Assembly: GCA_019509785.1 (NCBI GenBank)
Contig: JAEKLQ010000058.1
Location: 1-44,524 of the forward strand
Length of the DNA stretch: 44,524 bases
Source: Fibrobacterota bacterium
GTDB taxonomy: Bacteria > Fibrobacterota > Fibrobacteria > UBA11236
Reading direction: 5' to 3'
Below the pieces are notes generated by a model. The model was not told where the DNA came from, did not search any database, and was given only the letters and a program-made list of their open reading frames with translations. Shown here piece after piece: positions 7,750 to 15,997 of the stretch. How positions within the stretch are numbered: the stretch's first letter is position 1; each line of letters begins with the position of its first letter. The position numbers and the translations under genes were made by a program.

Positions 7750-8982
7750 ATGGGCAAGCGCCTGATCGTGATCGGGGCCGGCCCCATGGGCCTGTACGCC
7801 GCCTTCCTGGCCGCGCGACGAAACCTGGACGTAACCGTTTTGGAACGGGATCGTATCGGCGCCTCCCTGCTGGGCTGGGGCCCTACGCGCTTGTTCTCGC
7901 CCTTATCCATGAATGCGCCCGCGGCCGTGCTGCAGGCCTTGCCGGGACTGCCGGCCGGGGACGCCCTCTTGACCGGGCCCGAAATGGTCGAACGCGTGCT
8001 CCTTCCCTTGTCCCGCCATCCGCTCCTATACGATCGCGTGAAGACGGGCCGGCGCGTGCTGGCGATTGGCCGCGCGGGGATGCGTCGTCTCGACTTCGCC
8101 GGCCATCCCGTGCGTCAGGAAAAACCTTTCCGCTTACTGGTGGAGGACGACGCGGGCGAGCGGATGATGGAAGCGGATTTCGTTTTCGACGCCGGCGGTA
8201 GCACGACTCCTGGCGCGGCCGGAGCGGGGGGAATGCCCGCCGTGGGGGAAAGGGCCGTCGAGGGCCGCATCCTACGGAGCCTGGGATCGCTGGAGGCTTT
8301 TCTCGCGGATGCGCCCCGCGGGAGGCTCCTCCTTATCGGCCATGGGCATTCGGCCGCCCAGGCCATGGTCCTCCTGTCCGCTGCTGTCCATTCCCGGGGT
8401 AACTTGCAAGTGACCTGGGCTTTCCGCTCCCGCCACCGCCGTCCCATACCGGAAGTGGCCGAGGATCCGCTGCCGGCGCGCGCGGCCGTGGCGGCCGCCG
8501 CCAACGATCTGGCCGCCGCGCCGCCGCCGGGCCTGGAAGTGCGCCGCGGGGTTTCCTTGAGCGCCTTGGAACGCATAACCGGTTCGGGTCGATCTGAAGC
8601 TCGATCTAGGGATCGGTCCGGGGAGCGATCCGGAGAAGGATCCGGAAACCGGTCCGGGGAGCGGCTAGAAGCCGCCTTCACCGCCGGCCCCTCTCTCGAA
8701 GTCGATACCGTGGCCGCCTTCACGGGATATCGGCCCGATCTCACCTACTTAAGCGAATTGGCCCTCGACCTTTCCCCCGTTTCCGAAGGCACGCGCCGGC
8801 TGCACGCCGTTCTCGCGGGCGCTTCCGATTGCTTATCGGTGCCCGCGCCGCAGGCGGCGGATCTGGATTCCGGGGAGGCGGGCTTGTTCCTGATCGGGGC
8901 CAAGTCCTACGGCCGGTCCAATGCCTTCCTCCTTCGCGATGGCATCCGCCATGTGGAATCGATCCTTGGCCGCATCGCCTGA
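7750..8982 (+). CDS. FAD-dependent oxidoreductase
   Basis: A 410-residue flavoprotein. It begins with a Rossmann dinucleotide-binding motif (IVIGAGPMGLYAA, residues 6-18, then VTVLERD), which binds FAD. A second glycine-rich segment (LLIGHGHSAAQAM, about 195-207) may bind NAD(P)H, and a late GLFLIGAKSYGRSNAFLLRDG block is the usual third FAD contact. This layout is like pyridine-nucleotide-type flavin monooxygenases and reductases. Residues about 288-305 are a low-complexity xRSG repeat inserted between the NAD- and FAD-binding parts. The gene follows the CMD gene by 6 bases and ends 22 bases before the most likely radical SAM start, so the set is probably one operon. The substrate is unknown. 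Confidence 0.85.
   Translation: MGKRLIVIGAGPMGLYAAFLAARRNLDVTVLERDRIGASLLGWGPTRLFSPLSMNAPAAVLQALPGLPAGDALLTGPEMVERVLLPLSRHPLLYDRVKTGRRVLAIGRAGMRRLDFAGHPVRQEKPFRLLVEDDAGERMMEADFVFDAGGSTTPGAAGAGGMPAVGERAVEGRILRSLGSLEAFLADAPRGRLLLIGHGHSAAQAMVLLSAAVHSRGNLQVTWAFRSRHRRPIPEVAEDPLPARAAVAAAANDLAAAPPPGLEVRRGVSLSALERITGSGRSEARSRDRSGERSGEGSGNRSGERLEAAFTAGPSLEVDTVAAFTGYRPDLTYLSELALDLSPVSEGTRRLHAVLAGASDCLSVPAPQAADLDSGEAGLFLIGAKSYGRSNAFLLRDGIRHVESILGRIA
8611..8664 (+). repeat. 12-bp tandem repeat inside the FAD gene
   Basis: About four and a half copies of a degenerate 12-base unit (type GATCGGTCCGGG / GAGCGATCCGGA) keep the reading frame and encode DRSG-ERSG-EGSG-NRSG-ER. The codons before it are also Ser/Arg-rich. 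This looks like a recent, possibly length-variable linker expansion. Confidence 0.8.
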
Positions 8983-9004
8983 ATCCGCCTACCCTTCGGT
9001 TCCC

Positions 9005-9844
9005 ATGCTCGGCTTGGACACGGTTTGGTTCCAGGTCGCCGGATCGGTTTGCAATCTCGCCTGCACCCACTGCTTCATTTCCTGCTCGCCCCAGAACACC
9101 CGCCACGCGCCTCTCGATCTGGCCGCGGTGGAACGCTATCTCGCCGAGGCGGAGGCTCTAGGGGTGCGGGACTATTATTTCACCGGCGGCGAACCGTTCC
9201 TGAATCCTGAATTGGAAGCCATCCTGGCCGCGGCCTTACGGCGCGGGCCCGCCACGGTCCTGACCAATGGGACCTTGATCAACGCGCGCCGGGCGGCCGC
9301 CCTCAAGGCCTTGTCCGAAGCCTCCCCGTATAGCCTCGACATCCGGCTTTCCCTGGACGGTTTCGATGCGCTCTCCAACGACGCCATACGGGGAGAGGGC
9401 ACTTTCGCCCGCATCCTGGAGGCCTTGCGCCATTTGGCGTCGGCGGGGATCAATCCCGTGATCACCGTGACGGAAGCTTGCGAAGAGGCGGCGACGGCGG
9501 AAGGGCGGGCCCGCCTGCTGGAAGGGTTGCGGGCCCTGGGCCTGGAACGGCCGCGCTTGAAGGTGATGCCCTTGTTACGGCTGGGCGCCGAAACGGAACG
9601 CTCCCGCGCTTACGCCCCCGAGGAAAGCCTGGCCGGGGCCGAGCCCGGCCCGGAGGCCTTGGCGGCCTTGCAATGCTCGTCGGCGCGGATGGTGACGGCG
9701 GAAGGGGTATTCGTTTGCCCCATCCTCATCGACGCGCCGGAGGCGCGCATGGGGGCGACCCTGCGGGAGACCTTGCGGCCTTATCCTTTGCGGCATCGCG
9801 CCTGCCACACGTGCCATGCGAAAGGCCTGTCGTGCGCGACGTGA
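9005..9844 (+). CDS. Radical SAM protein with C-terminal auxiliary Cys cluster
   Basis: A 279-residue radical SAM enzyme from the chosen start. CNLACTHC (Cys16, Cys20, Cys23) is the CxxxCxxC motif that holds the [4Fe-4S] cluster reducing S-adenosylmethionine. YYFTGGEPFLNPE is the SAM-contact GGE motif. A C-terminal set (the Cys in LQCSS, the Cys in VFVCPIL, and CHTCHAKGLSC, residues 267-277) resembles a SPASM/twitch-type auxiliary Fe-S site. In-frame ATGs at 8921, 8939 and 8948 lie inside the FAD gene. I chose 9005 because the conserved domain starts there (LGLDTVWFQVAG), but no good Shine-Dalgarno distinguishes the options. The stop overlaps the next start as GTGA. The substrate is unknown; the neighbours suggest a small modified metabolite or peptide. 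Confidence 0.85.
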   Translation: MLGLDTVWFQVAGSVCNLACTHCFISCSPQNTRHAPLDLAAVERYLAEAEALGVRDYYFTGGEPFLNPELEAILAAALRRGPATVLTNGTLINARRAAALKALSEASPYSLDIRLSLDGFDALSNDAIRGEGTFARILEALRHLASAGINPVITVTEACEEAATAEGRARLLEGLRALGLERPRLKVMPLLRLGAETERSRAYAPEESLAGAEPGPEALAALQCSSARMVTAEGVFVCPILIDAPEARMGATLRETLRPYPLRHRACHTCHAKGLSCAT

Positions 9845-10710
9845 GAGGGGAAACCTCAAGGTTACCTCGGGAAAGCGGAGGGGCGCGCGAGATTTTCCTC
9901 GGCGATTTCCGGCGCGTGGCCCTGTTCGGGGGGATCTATTCCAATTACCTCGCCCTGGATGCCGCCTTGCCCATGGCCGTCGCCCGCGGCGTCGACCGCA
10001 TCGTGGCCTTAGGGGACTTCGGGGCCTTCGGCCCGTTTCCCGATCGCAGCGTGGAGATCCTCCGCTCGGCCGGCATCCCTTGCCTGCAAGGCAATTACGA
10101 AGAGGCCCTCTCCCAAGGGGCCGACGATTGCCGTTGCGGCTACGTCGATCCGCGGGACAATCATTACGCGCGCTTGTCTTTCGAGTACACCGCCGCGAAG
10201 ACCGCTTCCATACACAAAGCCTGGATGGCGGGGCTTCCCGGCCATCTGCGCTTCACCCTAGGGAACGCCCGGGTGCTGTGCTGCCATGGATCGCCGCGGC
10301 GGGTAAACGAATTCCTATGGGCCAGCGCCACGCCGGATGCCTTCCTGCGGCGCATGCTGGACGAATACGAGGCGGATATCCTGGTATGCACGCATACGGG
10401 CCTGCATTGGGCCCGATTCCTGGCGCCCGAGCGGCCGGGAGCGCCGCGGCGCGGTTTGGTGAACGCGGGCGCCTTGGGGAGGCCCGCCAACGACGGCCGC
10501 ACCGAGGTCCGCTTCGCGATCCTGGAGGCCGCCGGTCCGGACGGGCCGCGGGCGGAATTCCTGCCGGTGGCCTATGACGCCGCGCGTTTGGCGCGGGAGA
10601 TGGCTGAAGAAGGCCTGCCCCGCGAGTTCGGCGAGACGCTATTGACCGGCTGGTGGACGACCTGCCTGGAAATCCTGCCTGCGAAGGAGCGGGCGGCGGG
10701 GCGCTTCTAG
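9841..10710 (+). CDS. Calcineurin-like metallophosphoesterase-family protein with degenerate metal motifs
   Basis: The 289 residues begin at a GTG overlapping the radical SAM stop by 4 bases, so the two are translationally coupled. The fold pattern is that of YfcE/diadenosine-type phosphoesterases: FGGIYSN, LGDFGAFGPFPD, QGNYEE, CCHGSPRR and CTHTGLHW occur in order. The usual first motif (DxHxN) has Gly and Tyr in place of the metal-binding Asp and His, and GNH has become GNY. The remaining Asp and His ligands are present. This family may therefore bind one metal or none, or use another ligand set. The CRCGYVDPRDNH segment adds two Cys. The last gene of the CMD-FAD-rSAM unit; the substrate is unknown. 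Confidence 0.8.
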   Translation: MRGETSRLPRESGGAREIFLGDFRRVALFGGIYSNYLALDAALPMAVARGVDRIVALGDFGAFGPFPDRSVEILRSAGIPCLQGNYEEALSQGADDCRCGYVDPRDNHYARLSFEYTAAKTASIHKAWMAGLPGHLRFTLGNARVLCCHGSPRRVNEFLWASATPDAFLRRMLDEYEADILVCTHTGLHWARFLAPERPGAPRRGLVNAGALGRPANDGRTEVRFAILEAAGPDGPRAEFLPVAYDAARLAREMAEEGLPREFGETLLTGWWTTCLEILPAKERAAGRF

Positions 10711-10809
10711 GTCCCGCCGGCCGGCCTTAGCGGTTCCCTTTTTCGTCCTAACCCCTTCGCTTTCCGCGCTTCCGCATCACCCGCCTGGATTAGCTTAGCT
10801 AACTCAGGG

Positions 10810-10844
10810 TATGATGGGAAAGGCCCTTAGGGGAGGGATCTTTG
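10810..10844 (+). promoter_or_regulatory. Candidate -10 and ribosome binding site of the DUF2341/LamG gene
   Basis: TATGAT at 10810-10815 is a good -10 hexamer in a 131-base gap. The -35 region (CTGGAT/GGATTA around 10785-10792) is weak. TTAGC-TTA-GCTAA, a small palindrome, sits just upstream at about 10790-10802. A strong GGGGAGGG lies directly before the TTG start at 10842. Confidence 0.35.
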
Positions 10845-12638
10845 ACCGTGTTCCGTTCAGTTTTAGCGGCACTCGCTTGCCTGCTCGGGGGGTTGGCCGT
10901 GTCCGCGGCCGGCCCGGCGCAAGCGGCCGATGACCTCAATTCCTGGTCGCATTCCCAGAACCTGTATTACGATACCTCCCCCGCGGGCGCCGACGTGCCC
11001 GCCCTGATCGGGAATTTCCCGGTGTTGGTGCGGCTGCGGGCCGCCAATTTCCCTTTCGATCAGGCCATGCGCGGGGGACAGGATCTGCGCTTTTCCAAGC
11101 CGGACGGCACGCCCCTCAATTACGAGATCGAGCGCTGGGATTCGGCCGGGGCCAAGGCCGATGTCTGGGTGCGTATCGACAGCATACCCGGCAATTCCCA
11201 AGGGGTGCTGGCCCGCATGTACTGGGGCAAGGCCGGATCGGTTTCCGCATCCGATGGCAATGCGGTCTTCAATCCGGCCATCGGCTTCGAATACGTTTGG
11301 CATCTCGGAGGAGCGGGGACGGGAGCGCGCCCCAATTCCGTGGGCGGGAAACCGGCCGCGACGCCGATCAATTACGACGGGGACGAATCCCGGGAAGGGA
11401 TGGCGGGCCTGTGCGATAGCCTGGACGGGAACGCCGCGGGGGATTACCTGGACCTGGGCAGCGGATATACCGACCTATCCCCCAACCTGACGATTTCGAT
11501 GTGGGCCTCGCCCTCGCGGGCCTCGGTATGGGGCCGCCTTCTCGATCTGGGGAATGGCGCCGCCATGGACAATATCCTGTTCTCGCGGGTGGGCGGTTCC
11601 CAGGATCTTGTTTTCCAGCTTTATGCGGCTTCCGGGCAAACCGCGGCCGCGGAATTGAAGGCGACGGGCGCGCTGACCTTGGATCAATGGCAGCTTTTCG
11701 CCCTTACCGTGAACGGTACCGCGGCATCGATATACCGCAATGGCGTGTTGGTGGCCTCGGGAACGCTGGCCGCGCCGGTTTCGAACGTGAGCCGCATCCA
11801 CAATTACCTGGGGCACTCCAATTGGACCGCCGACGAATACTTCGCCGGCAAGCTGGACGAGGTGGAACTGATCCGTTCCTCCCATAGCGCCAATTGGTTC
11901 AAGCTCGCATACGCGAACCAGAAGCCGGACCAGACCCTCATCTCTTTCACCCCGCCCACGCCGCAATGCGCGAACCCCAAGTTCGGCGTCCCCGCCGATA
12001 CTTCGCTTGCGGAGGCTTCCCCGCTGGACTTGAAGGGCGTGGCCGATTGCGCCTCTTCCTACCAATGGGCGGCGGTGTCGGGGCCGGCGCCCCGCATCCT
12101 CGATCCCGAGGTTAAGACGCTCCACGTCGCTTTGCCCCGCGTCACCGGGGACACGACCCTCGTTTATCGGTTTACCGCCATGCTCGCGGGAGCCGCCCAA
12201 ACCCACGACGTAGCCGTCCACGTACGGGAAGCCATTCCCGATCCGGCCTTCACCCTTGCCAACGCCGCTTGGAACGGAAAGGACTCGCTGGTGCTTCGGC
12301 CCGCGATCGAGAATTCGGCCGCCATACGCTCCAGCCCGGAGTCGACCCTTACCTACGCTTGGACCCTTTCCGGGGACCTGGCCGATACGACCTGGGAAAG
12401 CGATGGCCTGCTTCTGCGCGCGGCTCCGGATGGGAGCGTTCTGCGGGTGGGATTGTGCCTGGGCAATAACGGCCCGCTCGTTTGCGATACGGCCACGGTC
12501 ACCGTGGGCGGGACCGTAGGATTGGCGCCGTTCGTGGGGAAGAAGCCGCCGGCGCGGTCCCCTCTCCGCGATGCGCGCGGTCGTAGGCTAGCCGGCGAAT
12601 CTAAGTCCCGACGCGCGTTTCCTGTTCCGCGGCCGTAA
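10842..12638 (+). CDS. Secreted DUF2341 / LamG-like (concanavalin fold) protein
   Basis: A 598-residue exported protein. Residues 1-28 are a signal peptide ending AAGPAQA. A DUF2341-type domain follows (about 50-130; FPVLVRLRAANF to ARMYWGKAG). Next is a LamG/concanavalin-like domain (about 150-370; GDYLDLGSGYTDLSPNLTISMW, then FAGKLDEVELI), and finally two Ig-like stretches. Such proteins usually bind or act on polysaccharide at the cell surface. The start is TTG 10842 behind a strong GGGGAGGG; GTG 10848 is possible. The last 12 codons overlap the 3' end of the convergent Wzz-kinase gene. The tail LRDARGRRLAG looks like the beginning of a C-terminal sorting or FlgD-like motif that stops early. 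No catalytic residues can be named. Confidence 0.85.
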   Translation: MTVFRSVLAALACLLGGLAVSAAGPAQAADDLNSWSHSQNLYYDTSPAGADVPALIGNFPVLVRLRAANFPFDQAMRGGQDLRFSKPDGTPLNYEIERWDSAGAKADVWVRIDSIPGNSQGVLARMYWGKAGSVSASDGNAVFNPAIGFEYVWHLGGAGTGARPNSVGGKPAATPINYDGDESREGMAGLCDSLDGNAAGDYLDLGSGYTDLSPNLTISMWASPSRASVWGRLLDLGNGAAMDNILFSRVGGSQDLVFQLYAASGQTAAAELKATGALTLDQWQLFALTVNGTAASIYRNGVLVASGTLAAPVSNVSRIHNYLGHSNWTADEYFAGKLDEVELIRSSHSANWFKLAYANQKPDQTLISFTPPTPQCANPKFGVPADTSLAEASPLDLKGVADCASSYQWAAVSGPAPRILDPEVKTLHVALPRVTGDTTLVYRFTAMLAGAAQTHDVAVHVREAIPDPAFTLANAAWNGKDSLVLRPAIENSAAIRSSPESTLTYAWTLSGDLADTTWESDGLLLRAAPDGSVLRVGLCLGNNGPLVCDTATVTVGGTVGLAPFVGKKPPARSPLRDARGRRLAGESKSRRAFPVPRP

Positions 12639-15087
12639 GGGTTTTCGGACCGTTCCCCGCGCCTACGGGGGGCGGTTCCTCCGTGTGATAATAGTAACCG
12701 TAGCGGGCATAATAGTTATCGTCCGCCGGGGAGCGGTGGATGCCGTTGATGGCGGCGAGGATGGGAACCTCGCGTTCCAGGAAGGGCTCCAGCGCCCGCG
12801 CCGCCTCGCGGGCGGGCACTTGCCCGGAGCGCAACACGAAGAGCATCCCGTTGCACATGCCCGCGAAGTTAACGGGGTCGGCGGTGACGATCACCGGCGG
12901 CCCGTCCACGATGACCACTTCGAAGGCGGCGCGCATCAGCTTGAGGTAATAATCCATGGGGGCGCGATAGGCCGCCTCCGTGGCCGACTCGTCGTAATGG
13001 CCCTTGGGCATGACCGAGAGGCCGGCTTGCACGGTGGGCAATTCCAGGCTATGGGCGCGGCGGCCGAAATCGGGATCGACGCCGCCGCGCAGGAGATCGA
13101 TGAGGCCGCGTTGCGGGGAGAACCCGAAGATGGCCTCCTGCCGGCCATGGCGGAAATCGGCGTCGACCAGCAAAGTGCGCCGCCCGCGGCGGGCGAAGCC
13201 GACGGCCAGATTGGCGGCCACGGTGGACTTGCCTTCGTTAGGCTGGGTGCTGGTGACAAGGAGGGTGAGGGCCCCGCGACCCGGCTCGTTGCCGAAATGG
13301 TGTTCCAGTTCCACCCGCAAGGCGCGGTAGGCTTCCACGTCCGCGGGACCCGGGAGGCGGCCATGGTGCAGGAGGTGATCGTCGACGGGCCGCCCGCCTT
13401 GGGAACGGCCGGGCATCCGGCGCGCGCGGCCGCTTAGGTAGAAGAGCGAGCCGGCCACCTTCACCTTGAGCATGCGCTCGGCGTCGTCCTTGGTCCAGAC
13501 GCGCGGGAACAAAATCTGCGACAGGAGCAGCCAGAACAAGCCCGGGAAGAAGGCCACCACCACGGCGGCGGCGGAGAATACCAGGCGGCCGCGCAGGGTG
13601 GGCGCCTCGTAAATAGGCGGACGCGCGGGATCCATGATGTTGACGTCGAACAGGCCCGGGCCCGCGCCCAGCTTGGCTTTATCGTACTCGCCTTGCAAAT
13701 CCTGGAGCGCCTTGGCGGCATTGTCCCTTTCCTGGGTCAGGCGTTGGGCCTCGGCCGTGAGGCCCATGTCCCCGCCGCCGCCGGGCAGGCTGCGGGCGAT
13801 CTCCCCGCTGGCCTGGGAAAGGCGGGACTTATCCAATGCGCGGGTATCCTCGGCGAGCTGGGCCACCGACGGGAACAGGGATGCCATCTGCCCGTCCACC
13901 GCGACCACCATGGGATGGGCCGGATTGTATTTGGCCGTGAGCTCCACCTTCTGGCGCTCCAGATCGGTCATGCGCGCGCGCAAGGCTTCGGCCCGTTGCA
14001 CGCCTTGCCCGGAGAGGAGGGCCAAGGCCTCATTCATCCATAGAATGCGGGCTTGCGCGCTATCTTCCGGGCCGGGCTTTCCGGACAAGGTTTGCGTGAG
14101 GCGATCGAGATTGGTTTCGAGCTGCGACTTCTGGGTTTGCGCGCTGGCGAGCGCGTAGGGGTTGCCTTCCTTCACCGCCAGGCGGGCCTGGTGCTTGTCA
14201 TAAAAGGAGGCGAGGCGATCCTCCGTTTTGTCGAGGGTGGCTTTGGCCGCCGCGATGTTGTCGTGCATCTTGGCCAGCACGTCCTGGTCCTGGTTCTGGT
14301 TGGCCCCCGAGTAAGCGCGGATGAAATTATCGGTCAGGCGGTTGACGACGTCGGCCACCAGGAAGGGATCGCGATCGTCCAGTTCGATGGAATAGTTGAC
14401 GGCGGCCCCGCCCTTGTCGAGGGGCGTCACCTTAAGGCGTTCGCCGAAGTCGACCAGGGCTTCGTCAGGGGTGCGGAACAGCATCTCGACCTCGAAGCCG
14501 CGGGAGACGTCGAGCAAGGCGGCCGGGAAGGTGATGCGGCCGCCGGGGATGGCGACGCTGTTGGTGCTATCGGCGCGGCCGTCGCTATAGGTCGCGTAAT
14601 GGTCGGTGCCCCAGGGCCGGTATTCGACGCGCACGCGGCGATCCCCCGGGAAGTGTAGGCGATAGCGGCCCGCCGGCGTCTTATCCGAATAGGCGATGTC
14701 CTGGATGATGTACTTGCGGAAGACTTCCTTGGTGGTCACCTGCATGCGCAGACCCATGTCGTCGATGGTCTTGAGCAATACCTTCTGGGAATGGAAGAGG
14801 CGCACCACCGATTCGGCTTCGCCCAGGGAGACGTCGCGCACGGGGGCGTTCTGGGCGCCGCCCATCACGTGCGGAAAACGCAAGAAGGCCACGCTGGTAT
14901 AAGTCTTGGGAAGATCGTATACGGCCAGGAAGGTGGCCGCGGGCAATGCGATGAGGGCCCAAATGGCCAGCAGCTTCCATTTCTTGAGCCATAGCATATG
15001 GAAGAGAGTGCTCGGCGTTGATACCTTGCTTTTGGGATTCAAGAAGGCTTCGAGGTCGAGCCCGCGCTCCCGCCGCTGCGATTCCAT
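12601..15087 (-). CDS. Polysaccharide chain-length determinant fused to BY-kinase (Wzz/GumC-Wzc type), copy 1
   Basis: An 828-residue inner-membrane protein that controls EPS chain length and polymerase/exporter activity through autophosphorylation. It starts with a Wzz domain: first membrane helix at about residues 37-57, then LPKTYTSVAFLRFP. A long periplasmic coiled coil follows (about 250-480), with a second helix near residue 510. The cytoplasmic kinase has Walker A (NEGKST, about 620), Walker A' (LLVDADFRHG), Walker B (VVIVDGPP, about 725) and a tyrosine-rich tail (NYYARYGYYYHTEE), the autophosphorylation cluster. The start at 15087 is chosen because GCGGAG lies 8 bases upstream; the frame is open 30 codons further. 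It is divergent from the Wza-like gene and homologous to the second copy at 36.7-39.2 kb. Confidence 0.94.
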   Translation of the reverse strand: MESQRRERGLDLEAFLNPKSKVSTPSTLFHMLWLKKWKLLAIWALIALPAATFLAVYDLPKTYTSVAFLRFPHVMGGAQNAPVRDVSLGEAESVVRLFHSQKVLLKTIDDMGLRMQVTTKEVFRKYIIQDIAYSDKTPAGRYRLHFPGDRRVRVEYRPWGTDHYATYSDGRADSTNSVAIPGGRITFPAALLDVSRGFEVEMLFRTPDEALVDFGERLKVTPLDKGGAAVNYSIELDDRDPFLVADVVNRLTDNFIRAYSGANQNQDQDVLAKMHDNIAAAKATLDKTEDRLASFYDKHQARLAVKEGNPYALASAQTQKSQLETNLDRLTQTLSGKPGPEDSAQARILWMNEALALLSGQGVQRAEALRARMTDLERQKVELTAKYNPAHPMVVAVDGQMASLFPSVAQLAEDTRALDKSRLSQASGEIARSLPGGGGDMGLTAEAQRLTQERDNAAKALQDLQGEYDKAKLGAGPGLFDVNIMDPARPPIYEAPTLRGRLVFSAAAVVVAFFPGLFWLLLSQILFPRVWTKDDAERMLKVKVAGSLFYLSGRARRMPGRSQGGRPVDDHLLHHGRLPGPADVEAYRALRVELEHHFGNEPGRGALTLLVTSTQPNEGKSTVAANLAVGFARRGRRTLLVDADFRHGRQEAIFGFSPQRGLIDLLRGGVDPDFGRRAHSLELPTVQAGLSVMPKGHYDESATEAAYRAPMDYYLKLMRAAFEVVIVDGPPVIVTADPVNFAGMCNGMLFVLRSGQVPAREAARALEPFLEREVPILAAINGIHRSPADDNYYARYGYYYHTEEPPPVGAGNGPKTLTAAEQETRVGT

Positions 15088-15159
15088 AGGAAACTCCGCG
15101 TTAATGTCGTCGGAAAAACGGTACAGAAATGAATGAAAATTTTTGCGACGGTAGCGGAC

Positions 15160-15176
15160 AGCATTTAGTTTACCCA
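15160..15176 (-). promoter_or_regulatory. Possible sigma-54 (-24/-12) promoter of Wzz-kinase copy 1
   Basis: On the minus strand GG (15174-15173) and GC (15162-15161) are separated by exactly 10 bases, in the context TGGGTAAACTAAATGCT. The -12 half (ATGCT) is good; the -24 half is weaker than TGGCAC. It lies about 60 bases before the 15087 start. Control by the PrsR activator in this window is a plausible guess. Confidence 0.3.
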
Positions 15177-15200
15177 CAGAATAAACGTGGGGAGGACCAG

Positions 15201-15902
15201 GTGATCGAGCTTCAGCCGAGATTGAATCGAATCAAGACCGTTTTCCCGATGCTATTGCTCTTGCTATCCGCGCTGGCGGCAATCCCGTGCGGGGCCCAAC
15301 AGGCCAAGGAGCGCTCGGTGCCCCGCGAGGAATTCCTCTCCGGGGACGCCATCCGCATCGAAATCCCCGCGGATACCGGATCGGTGCTCGACGGCGTCTA
15401 TCCCATCGATGGGCAAGGCATGGCCGATCTGCCCATCGCGGGAAAGGTAGTGGTGGCGGGCAAGACGCGCGCGAACATCGAACAATACCTGGCGGGCCTG
15501 TGGGCGCCGCTTTTGAAGGACGCCCACGTGCAGGCCACTCCCGCCATCCGCGTGGCGGTGATGGGCAACGTGAAACTGCCCGGCTATTATTATCCCTCGC
15601 CGGACGCTGTCATCTACGACGTCATCAACATGGCCGGCGGCCCCTTGCTGCCGTGGAAGATCGAGGATACCCAGCACATCCGAGGCCGTGAAGTGATCAA
15701 CAAGCGCCTGATCGATTACGTCAGCCGCAGCATGACGCTACGCGAATCCGGCATCCTCTCCGGCGACGAAATCCTCCTGCCCGTGCCGGAACGGATCACC
15801 ATGAAGGAAGCCATCCCGCTGATCGGAACCACCTTGGCCATCATCTTGAACGCGATGACCATCTACTTCCTGACGGCGGATCGCTCGGCCCGCAGCAACT
15901 GA
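15201..15902 (+). CDS. Polysaccharide export protein (Wza/SLBB-like)
   Basis: 233 residues from GTG 15201, chosen because GGGGAGG lies 5 bases upstream; the frame is open to 15129. A signal peptide (about residues 8-33, ending CGAQQ) is followed by a polysaccharide-export domain (EFLSGDAIRIEIP, then YPIDGQGMADLPIAGKVVVAGKT) and an SLBB-like region (IRVAVMGNVKLPGYYYPSPDAVIYDVINMAGG). An unusual C-terminal hydrophobic helix (LIGTTLAIILNAMTIYFL) suggests a membrane anchor instead of the outer-membrane helix of Wza. It is shorter than Wza (about 380 residues) and has no clear lipobox. Divergent from the Wzz-kinase, it completes the export channel. Confidence 0.87.
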   Translation: MIELQPRLNRIKTVFPMLLLLLSALAAIPCGAQQAKERSVPREEFLSGDAIRIEIPADTGSVLDGVYPIDGQGMADLPIAGKVVVAGKTRANIEQYLAGLWAPLLKDAHVQATPAIRVAVMGNVKLPGYYYPSPDAVIYDVINMAGGPLLPWKIEDTQHIRGREVINKRLIDYVSRSMTLRESGILSGDEILLPVPERITMKEAIPLIGTTLAIILNAMTIYFLTADRSARSN

Positions 15903-15997
15903 AGCCGCGGGGATATGGCGCGAGAGGACCTCCCCTAAGGCGGGCTGGCATCCCCACGCTTCCCTCCCACCGGGCCCACCTCCCCTCGCATGCTGCA

